Origin: Hofstenia miamia
Lineage: Eukaryota > Xenacoelomorpha > Acoela
Direction of reading: 5' to 3'
NCBI GenBank assembly: GCA_004352715.1
Contig: SCFE01000011.1
Coordinates: 2,739,551-2,803,550 of the forward strand
DNA length: 64,000 bases
Every line of letters begins with the position of its first letter. Position 1 is the first letter of the stretch. Both the position numbers and the translations under genes were made by a program. Below are positions 22,332 through 33,428 of the stretch, piece by piece. The notes below the pieces were generated by a model. It had not been told where the DNA came from. It did not search any database and saw nothing but the letters and a program-made list of their open reading frames with translations.

Positions 22332-22594
22332 TCAAAAGTGTAGTGGATTATACACAAAGAACACTACTATCCCAAGAACAATGTAAATACATCCGCAGCA
22401 TCGATCGATAACTAAAGCGATTAGTTGCCATTCCAGTTTAACTTTCTCCTCCATCTCTGCTGAACATGACATTTCTTCAATTTGAACCACTTTATCAAAC
22501 AACTCTTTGCTTTGTGACGCAGAATTCTTGGAATTGGATTGAACCTTCTTAATATCATGTACTGCATTGCATGAACCAGGTAGTTTTGTTGCTC
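22332..22594 (-). CDS. Cys-loop ligand-gated ion channel, terminal exon with M4 helix
   Basis: An 87-codon terminal exon. The acceptor TTGCGTCTAG ends at 22595 and the exon enters in phase 1, finishing at a TGA at 22332-22334. The first two thirds form the end of the large intracellular loop: polar, Ser/Lys/Glu-rich, ending in an amphipathic helix EMEEKVKLEWQLIALVIDR. This merges into M4 (ALVIDRCCGCIYIVLGIVVFFVY) and a short tail NPLHF. W, VA or LA, and DR at the start of M4 are characteristic of nicotinic-type receptors. Upstream exons should lie at higher coordinates on the minus strand, but I found none. It cannot be the C-terminus of the gene at 3061-3247, since on the minus strand that gene's 3' exons must lie below 3061. 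A separate receptor gene or an orphan exon is therefore implied. Confidence 0.72.
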
Positions 22595-23204
22595 CTAGAC
22601 GCAATTAAAATGTCAAAAGAAGTATTTTAAGGCATTATAGTTATTGTATTTATGTATGCAACAATTGACCTCTTTAATTTGAACACTGTGACATCTATTT
22701 ATCAGTGTCGGCAGTTTTAACACGTAGTTTTCAACTTCTTTGAAAAGTAGAGCTATCTTATTAAAGCAGGTGTAAGTTGCATTTTTTAAAATTTTGGTTG
22801 TGACTAGAAACGACTGCTGGTACAATAAGAAATACTAAACCCTCTGAAAACTGCAATTATATTTATTGAATTTGATTTAGGAATCTGCGGATCAGAAATT
22901 CATAAACCCTAGTGCCACTTACTCCCGTTTGAATATTCTGATCCCATAGTTACATTATTCTCACCGTATATTCTCCCTTTCCCTGAATTCAACAAAAATT
23001 TTTAATAATATTTTGGAATGCTTCGTTTAACTTCCTTCTTTATGGTCCTAATCCGATGCTAGTCCCAGTCACATTGAAAATTATTTTTTCTCAGTTCTCA
23101 GTCCTATAAGATTTGGGCAAGTATTATTAATACATGTATATATATATATTTCTTTTTTATTCATACATATATATACATATAAATGCATACATATACATAC
23201 ATAT

Positions 23205-23270
<66 letters not shown>

Positions 23271-24417
23271 AACCTATCAGAAATTTCTATTAATTTTGTT
23301 ATATCAAAGGTAAATACCACTACCAAAATCTGGAAAATTAATGGAGCTAGGGAATACTGTCAAGGAGATACCAACAAATTAACTAACTTCAACCAGTTGT
23401 CATCGTGATACTCAAGGAAACACTTTTCGCCTGACTCGAATGTCACATAGTATTTCAAAATATTAATAGAAATACTTTTCTTATTTTCCCAAATATAGAA
23501 CTTTAATTAGAAAGCGTTTAAAAGTTAATACCGAAAATAAGCAATGGGATTTGAAATTAAAACTGTTGTGCTTAATCACAATATAAGATTTTGGAGAAAT
23601 TCAAAGTCAAATCGAGTTTGATTGGCTAAATTAAACAATTTCGGCAAATAACAACAATAATTTAAAAATGAAAGTCTAGTTATGAATATATTGTAAAATA
23701 TCATGGGCTAAGTCTTTGGTTAGTATATGTTCAAAAGAGATTGCCCTAAATACCATCTAAGATCATCAATTATGAAAGTACTAGTGAGTGTTCTCATTAA
23801 ATACTAATGCATATCAAGAGAATTAGTTAATAATAGGTGACATTCATATACACAATAGCAGATATTTATATGCTGCACCTGCAACACAAAATGGATGTGA
23901 AGCTGTTTAACTAGTTGTGCGCAATGTACTTCAAATTTATTTTGAATTTATACTTTTACAACTGCAAAGATTCTGAGAAGTCATGATTTTAAATGATTAA
24001 TTAATTTTTATATGAATTCAAGGAACATTTAGAACAAATTTTATGAACATTTTCACATGAAAACCATGATATTATGTTCAAGACCCAATCATGTTTTGCA
24101 CAAGAATATTAGGTAGATACATAGTAATTTGGAGAAAGACTGCACCAAGATCTTAGTATTTATAATAAAATTTCAACCGTGTGCCTTGATCTTGAATAAG
24201 TCATTAATTATGAACATGATGCAATTTAATATTGATTTTTCAAAATTGAGAAAATTTATTGTCTTATGAATTCCTAATATTTTGAAGGCTTTTAGTTTCT
24301 AGATTTTAAATATCCAACAATTAATCACAGTGAGATTTTGAAGTTTCACTATAACTGAGATGCACGCGAATGTTTTTAGTTGGATTGGAAACGTGAAATT
24401 ATTCTTTTTTGAATAAA
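22595..24417. other. Probable intronic or intergenic sequence with a compound microsatellite
   Basis: Apart from the AT/ACAT microsatellite (23136-23269) and the repeat next to it, nothing is recognised. If the terminal exon at 22332-22594 belongs to a live gene, this is its last intron. Confidence 0.4.
23136..23269. repeat. Compound (AT)n/(ACAT)n microsatellite
   Basis: About 130 bp of AT and ACATAT units with interruptions. It is followed directly by AACCTATCAGAAATTTCT, which recurs next to the (AT)n at 63909-63937. Confidence 0.85.
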
Positions 24418-24703
24418 CTATAACAAGCAAACAATTATGTTAAAACTTTTGATGATATATCTCAATAGACCATTAAAATCTGAATTTAAAGGAACTGAAT
24501 AAATAAATCTGAGGGGTGCATTACAGACATTGCTGCCCATTCGATAGTTGCAATCTAGATTCATCTCAGTGTATTTCATCATATTTTTATACATTGGAAA
24601 TATGTATAGTGCAATCTTGATAGCCAATATAATAAATATGCAAAACAATATATAAGACATAAATGCGTATGTTTGATGAAAGATGTTGTTCAAAAACTCA
24701 ACT
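24418..24703 (-). CDS. Unassigned exon of a membrane protein (one predicted helix)
   Basis: An open frame of about 94 codons bounded upstream by a strong acceptor (a poly-pyrimidine run then CACTAG, exon from 24703) and ending at a stop at 24418-24420, as a terminal exon would. It encodes one clear transmembrane segment (YILFCIFIILAIKIALYIF) followed by a polar stretch with NLDCNYRMGSNVC and a more hydrophobic C-terminus. I do not recognise the family. It lies between a receptor terminal exon and a UGT gene, which gives no functional hint. A chance ORF after a decayed intron is possible. Confidence 0.3.
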
Positions 24704-25790
24704 CTAGTGAAAAAAAAAAGTGCATAATAAAATCTATACAAATTACAAATCAAATAGTTTTTCATAAGGTAGGTTTACTCTTGTTACCTTTGTTATAAAA
24801 GCAAATTGGTCAAAAAAGTACCTTGACATTGGGCTTATCAATTCATAATTGATCAGCAAACATGGGAAAAATGAAACAACGATTTCGGTTAAACACTACG
24901 TTTAATGGCTCTGGAAAAAATCACTATAATAGCATTTCTTTCCATCTTTTAATTATGCAAATTATTGCGATTGAATTTTTACTATCCTAATAGTAAATTT
25001 CCTAATGCTGACAATTGAATTATTAAAAATATCCTATGTAATCTAGAATTGCATTCTATATTCGTTTAAAAACTATTTAAGCTTTAATACAAAAGTTTGT
25101 CTCATGCAATCAGTGCTTATGCAAGGGTGAAGGGTGACATTTTAGAATGTCTCTCAGTCAATTTTTCAATATTTGATGTGGACTGGATAAATTAAAAAAA
25201 TTTTACTAAAAAAAATTGAAAAATTGAAATTCTATGATCGTGAAATGAATTATTTAGAATCTATTTTAACAATATTTATTAAAAACATGTTGCGTGACAT
25301 CGATCCACATTGGGTAATGACGATTATATCCTCCATGTTCGAAAATCCAGCGTACGTTCCTGCACACAATCCTATTGAAATTAAAAATTCAAAATTAAAC
25401 GCATTTCATGTTTCCATACCCTAATTCATTGGTAAAAATGCAACTGCTAAAAGTTTATATATATAAGTTTACTAATACATTATCCATTTTCAAATTTTCT
25501 TTCAAATATATTTGGAAATATAAGACAAAAGGTTTTCGATTCAGTCATCACTCATAATTCGTTTTTCAACCACTTCTTGATTCTTTTAAGTTACTAAAAT
25601 AGATCATTTGCTGGATGCAACAGCCACATGAATGCAAATGCTTCTATGGGAAAAGTGGAAATATATGTTTTCTATTCTGACTTTCACTAGGCTGAATTTA
25701 TATTCTTAGTGGTATATGAAATTGATAAGTTAAAACAATTTAAATTATGGCAAATACATACAAATACAATTATGAGATTAAAAAAACATA
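24704..25790. other. Upstream region of UGT-1, no first exon recognised
   Basis: I looked for a signal-peptide and RGH-type first exon like the one at 33429-33698 and found none. A plus-strand ORF at 25224-25424 (66 codons) is of unknown nature and does not resemble the UGT N-terminal domain. Confidence 0.4.
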
Positions 25791-25814
25791 GAACTGGTAT
25801 ACAGAAGGGGGGGG

Positions 25815-26957
25815 GTGAAAGATTTGGTCACTAAAGGGAAGCCTGATTTAATTCTAGCAGACTTCTTTTTATCTGCTGTGGGAGTTGTGGCTGAAAAATT
25901 TAATGTCCCTTTTGCGATTCTTCATTTTGGAATGATGGACATAAGTACTAAAGACAATGAACGACTTTCACTCCAAACAACAATAGGCATAGATGACGAA
26001 AAATCAGCATTAACAAAACTTATATCGCAAAGTGCAGCTGCATTTGTTAATTACTTGGCTTTTTCAACAATAAGCGAGTCAGCAAATAGGATGAGAAAAC
26101 AACTCCAAATGTCCGATTCATTTACTTCATATGGTCACTTAGCCGCAAATTATCCATCATTCGTTTTATTAAATGAAAACTATCAAAGAAGCTTCAAAAC
26201 AGAAAACGTAACGTGTTTAGGTATAATACCAAATGATTTCACATCAATGCCGCTTTCAGATAAAGTTTCAAAATTTGTCTCTGAGTCAGTCAATGAAATC
26301 ATGTATGTAGCATTTGGTAGTGAACTTAAGCCAGACATCACAATGCACAAAGCTATAATAGGAGTTCTTTCCAAGCAGAAGAAATATAGCATCATTCACG
26401 CAAGATATCCTTATGAAGATGATATTAAAACGCTACCACCACATGTCTTAGCAGAGAAGTATGTTGCACAGAGATCCTTGTTAATGAGCGAAAAAGTGAA
26501 AATATTTCTCTCTCATTGTGGTTTGAATTCAGCTATTGAGGCGATTGAAGCGGAAATAGTTGTGATCTGCCTACCGCTAGGTCGCGATCAGTTTTTTATG
26601 ACCAAAGGTCTCGTTGACCTAGAAATGGCTTTTGAAATTCAGAGACCTGTTAATGAAGAAAATGTACGCAAAGCGTTTGAATTAACTGTGGAAAATTATT
26701 CAACCTTACTGAGAAATGTTCAAAAACAGAAAAAAATTTTATATGAAACAGATGGCTTAGGACTTTTAGAACAATTTATGAACGAGCATGCATTTAAATC
26801 TACACGACTCTTTAAAGAAAGTCCAACAACCATTATTCACACAACTACTGCAATTATCATTCTCAGTCTACCCTTTTTAATGCTGTTAATTTTGATAATC
26901 ACTATTTGGAAATTAGCTTCAGCAATTTGTATTAAATCAAAACAAAAAATACATTAG
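25815..26957 (+). CDS. UDP-glycosyltransferase, large 3' exon (UGT-1), N-terminus missing
   Basis: 380 codons covering the end of the acceptor-binding domain, the whole UDP-sugar domain, a C-terminal membrane helix (about 345-368) and a short basic tail ending KQKIH, which fits a KxKxx ER-retrieval signal. Recognisable motifs: KPDLILADFF (9-18), MYVAFGSEL (163-171), the signature region KIFLSHCGLNSAIEAI (229-244) and PLGRDQF (254-260). It would transfer a sugar from UDP-sugar to lipophilic acceptors in the ER lumen. Two oddities: the usual W-x-PQ before the signature is YVAQ, and the usual HGG is HCG. There is no ATG; the frame opens with GTG after nine G residues (25807-25815), where UGT-2 has a single G in GAAGTG. 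The real splice junction is therefore hidden or damaged. The gene lies 8 kb from UGT-2, same strand. Confidence 0.85.
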   Translation: MKDLVTKGKPDLILADFFLSAVGVVAEKFNVPFAILHFGMMDISTKDNERLSLQTTIGIDDEKSALTKLISQSAAAFVNYLAFSTISESANRMRKQLQMSDSFTSYGHLAANYPSFVLLNENYQRSFKTENVTCLGIIPNDFTSMPLSDKVSKFVSESVNEIMYVAFGSELKPDITMHKAIIGVLSKQKKYSIIHARYPYEDDIKTLPPHVLAEKYVAQRSLLMSEKVKIFLSHCGLNSAIEAIEAEIVVICLPLGRDQFFMTKGLVDLEMAFEIQRPVNEENVRKAFELTVENYSTLLRNVQKQKKILYETDGLGLLEQFMNEHAFKSTRLFKESPTTIIHTTTAIIILSLPFLMLLILIITIWKLASAICIKSKQKIH

Positions 26958-29900
26958 TTATATGTTCAAATTTGTACAATTAATAAGTAAACAAAATTAT
27001 CGTTTCTATACTAACAGTAATAGAATGAAATTATTCACCATTTGGTTATAAATTTAGTATATATATATATAAATTTAGTATATATATATATATATGTATG
27101 TATATGTATATATATAATCTCTTACAATTTTATTGTGACATAAATTTCAATTTCTCTACACATAGCCTCTTTTAAAAGAGTAACTCTTCCCTAAACTAAA
27201 ATTTTCGAGTTTAAATTTAATACTTCTTGACATATTTTGTTTTTCATTATATTCAAAATCCAAGTAATAGTACTAAATCAACATTCAATAGAAACTGTAC
27301 TAATTGAAAATACTGACTATGTGATCCAATTTCTTTAACTGAGCATATCCAATATAGTTTTAAATGTATGAACTTTCTTGAAAGAAACTTAGTTCTTCAA
27401 AAGTGAGCGTTGATAATGTTTTGTATTCGTTCCTAGCACTTATACCTAAATATTCAATTCCAAGCAGAATGGTCATTCTAGGAAAGATTATTTATATGCA
27501 TTTTCTGTTACACTAAACATAAAGTACATTAGTTATATTTTACTTGTTATAAGTAAATATTAGGAATTTAGTTGAAGATGAATATTTAAATAATTGCTTT
27601 GTATACCAGCCTATGAAATTGCTTAGAATTATTTACTGTAAACCTTATAATAATTGAAATGCTCCTATTTCCATTTAATAAAACGTTAGCTTTAAGTCAA
27701 TTTTTCTATTTTACGTTAACCCCAATACTCCGGTTCTAAAATAGGATTTGCTGTGATGGAGAACAACGATATAAGTCTGAAAATGATTTCGCTTACAATT
27801 TACTTACAATCTAAAAGCAATACAAATGTTTGTTATGACTAAATGAGCAGCAATGGTGGAATAATTTACCAATAAAATAAAATAATTATTAACCCGGCAT
27901 TTGAAATCAATTCATCGCTCAAATAACACCATATTTTTGCACTAAAATGGGTTGGAGAAAATTCTAAATCAGCCAGATTTTGAAATGATCATTCTCTCTC
28001 AACTTTGCCGCATTACTTTCATCAATTTTAGCATTCCTGCTAAAGATGCACTAATTCTACAACAGAATTTATAAGAGTTGGTGAACCATTCTCAAGATGC
28101 AAATTGATTAGTACCCCAATTTTCTCAATACCTGCCAATTTTAGACGAGGCGATAATAAAATTTCAGCAGGACTAAAAATCCGCCTTGGATCAAACACTG
28201 GATGCAATTATGGTGATAATTAAACATTAAAATTTAAAATAAGGTGCTTAATTTTTGGTACCATGTACAGCACATTCACGATTAATCGAAAAGTTTAAAA
28301 AAATTACACAGGACTAATTGATTAAAATTTTCTGAGTCCTCCCCTATATGAAGTTTGAAAACGCTCTAATCTTGAAATTTTGCACCTATGATTATATGAT
28401 TATTAACACATTTTGGATGTTCTATAATGCATCTGAACATCGTTATATTGCACCAATAATTCATTAGTCCTTTTAAAACAAAAAACTTTTAGTGAAATAT
28501 TGCATGCAACATTACTTTAACTCTCGTATCATATAAATTTAATGCAAATCCTTTCCTCATTGTTTAAATGATTCTTTTAAGAAGCAGCACAATTTTGAAA
28601 ACTAAAGTCCTAAACAAAATAGTATGCTATGACATGCACTATGCATTCCTCTTATGAAATACATCGAATAATATTTTGGAAATGTCTTAAAAATATCCCA
28701 ACTTTTTAAAAAAGTTCTTCCCAAACTTAGAGAACCTATATAAAACTTAAAGAAATTCTACTCAACTCTTGGGAACTTGAAAAAATATGCAAATTCCAAC
28801 GACATTATCCCATAATAATACCAACGCTACTCCATTTTGGCAAATAAAAATTCATACAGAAACTGTAATTTTCAAAATGTAATACATATTTAGACTTTTT
28901 ATAGAGTGTAATTGAATTTTCTCAAAAAAATGATTTCTGATCAATATACAATGTATGATATAAATTGTCCCAACACAAATTTTGCAAATTCTCCATTTTT
29001 GCAGTAATTATTGTTTAAAACAATGCTAATGCCGGAATATTGCACTATTAGCATGTTGCTAACATTATTTAAATCCTAATAGTGAAGTCTCTACATTTAA
29101 GCTACACGAATTAATTCAGTATTATTGTGCATTTCATTAGACATGTAAATGATATACGGATAGCAATTCGGTAGCTAGTTTGAAAAAAATCAATAAACTT
29201 TGTTTTCAAATGGTTTTAACCTATATATGACTCGTTCCATAGCTTCTTCTCATGTTGATTCCTTGAAGACGTGAAAAACCATAGAATAATGTGATGTGTG
29301 CTGATCTTAACACCCGAGACAGCACTACACAGTCGAATTGAGTCAAAAAGATACTGAATAGTTACTGAATCGCAAATAACCTATTACAGTAAAAGGACAG
29401 CTACTCAAGTTTCTATTGTAAGGAATATTTTTTTCATATTGGACAGATGTCCCAAACCTCATCCATTCACGAATGAAAAAAGAGGTTTTGCAAGCAGATG
29501 GCATGACAGTTTTACTCTTTCAGATATCTAAAATGCTCACAGAATTATCCGAATAATGCACAGAATTGACTAATGAACAACACAATTTAGCAGACTTGCG
29601 GTTGTGTGTTGTGTACAAAACATGTTGTGTGGAACATAAAAATCCAGCGGCACAAAATTTAAAATTTTGCATTTATACATTTTTTGAATTCGCGTGCTAT
29701 CTTAATACATAACGTAAAAAATATTTTTAGCAATTGCTCTAAATTGGTTTGCAGTTTTATGCCATCACGAAATCTTTCTGCATCGTGAAGCAATACGCAT
29801 TTTATTGCTGTCTTTTTCCAAAGGAAATGTTGATTAGATTTTGGTGCAATTTGCATTTTATTCGCACATATATTTTCTCGAGTATGCATTGAACGCTTAC

Positions 29901-32674
29901 ATTTGCTTATCACACTTGCATTCTACTTAGTTTCAAGTTTTTTGTTATTAATAAAGTATTAAGCTAATGTCATGATTTCTCAAAAAACCAAAGAATGAGC
30001 GTTATGCATTTAGTATCGTAAGGATTAAATGGTAAGAAAACATCTATTGGAATTTTAATATAAATAAACACAAATTTAGGCAATAATACGAAATTATATT
30101 ATGCAAAAGCACATTATGATGTGAATCACAAAACACAATGGCATTCCGCATCCCTTAGTACGAAACTCGCATGACTTAGGCAACCTGTATATTGTCTAGG
30201 TAAAAAGTGCTATGGGGTATTTTTAGTGTCCTGAAAATCGATTTCATGTATAAAACAACTTAATGTTTAAGGATGCTACTTAGTACCAATTGCAGAATAT
30301 ACATTGTCAACTCTGCATTGTACTTATAACTCACTTCCAATTATGTTGCCACATAGCAAAGTCGACATGTAGCGCTAGCTTAAATTGTATTCTTTATAGA
30401 ACAATTACATAGTATAAACTTTTGAATTTCTGTTAATCAGGACGCACCAGGCCAAAGCAGGGCAAAAACAAACATTATTGCAAGCGCAAGTTACATCCAA
30501 GACTTTTAGTCTTGAAAGAAGCAAGAGTTAACAAACCTATCTAGACTCTTAATCTGTACAGATAAGTTACATCCCTTGCAAATTTGAAAAGCAGTCTAAT
30601 ACGAGGATATAACTTTCTTAGCCATTAACCTTATGTGTACCCATCGGGTCGCAAAAATCAAATTCTGAGCGCGGACTAAACCGGTCCAAACTCTGGAAAA
30701 ATAGTCCGGTTGACCGCCTGGTTTCAGTCGATTGAAGAAAATCTTAGCCGTTTCAGTCGGGTTGGCAAAAATCCCAAATGGTTCCAACTCTACTATTGCG
30801 AAATAGTATGTAGTTTTTTAAATGTAGAGTCATTTTTTCAATACCTCGGATCACTGCCGGTACTGCAGGAGTCATGCTAATCTTTGGCCTACATAACCAT
30901 TGGGTTTGATTTTCACTTAAATGGTGGCTTGGGCTGGTTTGGACTTCAATAAATTAAAACTAGATGAAATGTGAGGGATTTATATTTTTAGACTAGCTTT
31001 GGTTCTTATGTAACATGCAGGATTAGTATTGAGCTCTTCAGTGGATTTGGACAAGGGCTACGCCTGAAAATAAAGTCCACTTATCTCTTTGAGTTTTAGT
31101 AAATATTTGAGATTCTCGCCTTCATTACTAAGCGTTTTGCTCAGTGTTTTTAGAACTTCCTTTTATATTGTAGCAAAAATTTAAATTTTGTTGAAACGAT
31201 GAGGAGAAAGGGCAAACATGAGAATGAGCCCTGCCGTGATAAGATTTTCAAAAATTAGCTGAACTTTCAAAAACCTGTATTAACACTACTACGCTACAAA
31301 GTGCACGTAAATCAACCTAAATGCAGGAAATAGTATACAATCATAAGCAATATGTTTAGAAAATTTACAATTTTCAATTTTATACATTTAGTTTATTATG
31401 TTTTTCAAGAAAACTTAGATTTTCCAATTTCTCTTTGAATATTTTCTATTATAATTTGTGTTAACTCGCAAAATTAAAGAAGTTTTTTGGCATGGCTAAA
31501 TTTTTTGCAAATATCCATTGTTTGGATATATTTTTTGATCTTAGAATTTCTAAACGAGACTGTGATAACAAATTGTTTAATATCTTATCGAATAGTTGAT
31601 TTCAACAAAAATGGTTTCATAGAAAATATAGAAATAAGGCAAATAAATGTTCAATACTTTTCACATTTTCCTTCCCTAAAAACACACTTTACATGAAAAG
31701 TTGTTTTGGTGCGTATAGAAATTTAAAGATTTCAGCAGCTTAGACACCCATTTCATTCATATGCAACAAAAAATACATTTTTGTTGTGACAAAAATGTGG
31801 TTCTTAGAACTTTTACCAATTGCCATTTTTCGAATGCAAAGCATGTACATTTCCTTGTATATTATAGAAAATCTTAATTGATTTTTTATTTCAGTTATAT
31901 TAATATAAATGCTTAATATAAACACAAACAAAAACCATATTAAAAGAATTTTGTAGTTTATAAATTTGTTGTGTTGTATATGTTGTGTGACTCAACAACC
32001 TCTTGCTGTTGTTGTGTGAAGAAACTGACACAACTGTAAGCATGGTATTTATATGTGGGATGGTCTATGTATTTGAATTGAGGACTGCGTGATTACTAAC
32101 TTCTCGATTTGAATAAAACCACTTTAAATATGTGCGATTTATGCAACATAACAACTAAACATTAATTAACATGTCTTCTAAATTAATAGCAGAAGACAAA
32201 TTCTAGATGAAATTGTTAATAGACGCTCGATAAATGCCAATCTTGTTTTGCTGCTGTTAAAGATCATTCAATGTCTTTTTAAGGAAGCCTTAAGAGGCAT
32301 GAAGCAAGAAGCAATACATAATAATAAAATTTTTATACCAATCTTGTCATGACAAAGAAATAGATCTCTATTACATTATGCAATTAATGCGAATAAATAA
32401 ATGTCCAAACCAAATAATGCCTTGTACACTTCGGATATTTGAATGATTTGTTCTAAAGATGAATGGAAAAGCCACGAGATTGGAACGGGACAAAAAACGT
32501 AAGTCCAGCAAAGTGATATTAGCCACACCAACAGTCTTGTCTATTTCTGAGAAGTCAATGCGATTTGATGGAACTTGTGAATTATTTTTCATTTATAAAC
32601 CATAAATGCAACAAAATATACCCAGGTTTATAATTAACAATGCATTGCTATTATTAAGTTAACGCTTTCTCAAA
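26958..32674. other. 5.7 kb UGT-1/UGT-2 intergenic region, no gene recognised
   Basis: AT-rich and stop-dense. Items seen: a duplicated AAATTTAGTATATATATATA block with (AT)n at about 27050-27115, and a more GC-rich patch at 30616-30790 with several CCGGTT/CCGGTC strings that may be transposon debris. No UGT exon or relic was found in it. Confidence 0.45.
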
Positions 32675-32755
32675 AATAATGGAATCCTGCTGCATGACAA
32701 TGCTCCACGTCATTCAATTACAACTACAAAAATGTATCACTAGTGGCAGTCTACT
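32675..32755 (+). pseudogene. Small mariner transposase fragment
   Basis: The plus strand reads LLHDNAPRHSITTTKMYH, matching the block around the second catalytic Asp in mariner transposases (LLHDNAxxH). A stop follows directly, and no TIR or further coding region could be attached. Confidence 0.5.
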
Positions 32756-33428
32756 TCGCTATCAAGAAAGTTGAAAAGAAGAAGAGACCATGAGCATTGA
32801 GAACAGCTTCAAATATCTAAGGCATGCATTGATGACCGTAGAGGAACAATCACGTGATGAAAAGTACTATGTCAAAATTTGAAAGAATATTTCTTCACAA
32901 ACTTTTTTGCAAAGATCAACGTTATACATATGATATTTCACACTATGCCCAAATTTTACATGTTAAGTAAGATTTATCAAACAATGGGATTCTGCCTGAA
33001 GAGTTCAGTACATTAACAATTTATCATATGAGTGCACTCTGAGGTTTTAGAAATAAAATATTAAGATTCAAAGCTATGCAAATGCGAATATCACTATTAC
33101 ATTTCATCAAAAAATCATTTGTAACAAAAGTAAATTACCAACTGTTTGTTTTGATTATTAACAATAAAACAAGAATTCCTTGACGGTTTGTATTTTTTTT
33201 GAAATTAACATTAATACTTGCCAAATGTCACCCACCAAGCAAAGACACACACACACTTTCCACAATGCCAAATAGTCAAGGATACAAGGCAATTGCGGTG
33301 CTAATTTGAATCATATTCTCAATCCCAAAATTTACTCTTTGTTTAAGATGCTTGCAAATTCAATAAAAAAGAAATGTCAATATAATTATTTGTTTACAGC
33401 AATAGAGATCACAGTTATCAGTAATGAA

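Noticed and set aside
23081-23326. 81-codon minus-strand ORF rich in Ile, Tyr, Cys
   Set aside because: A translation of the compound AT/ACAT microsatellite.
30596-30787. 63-codon minus-strand ORF (FANPTETAKIFFNRLKPG)
   Set aside because: Coincides with a CCGGTT-containing repeat-like patch and resembles no family; likely a chance ORF in transposon debris.
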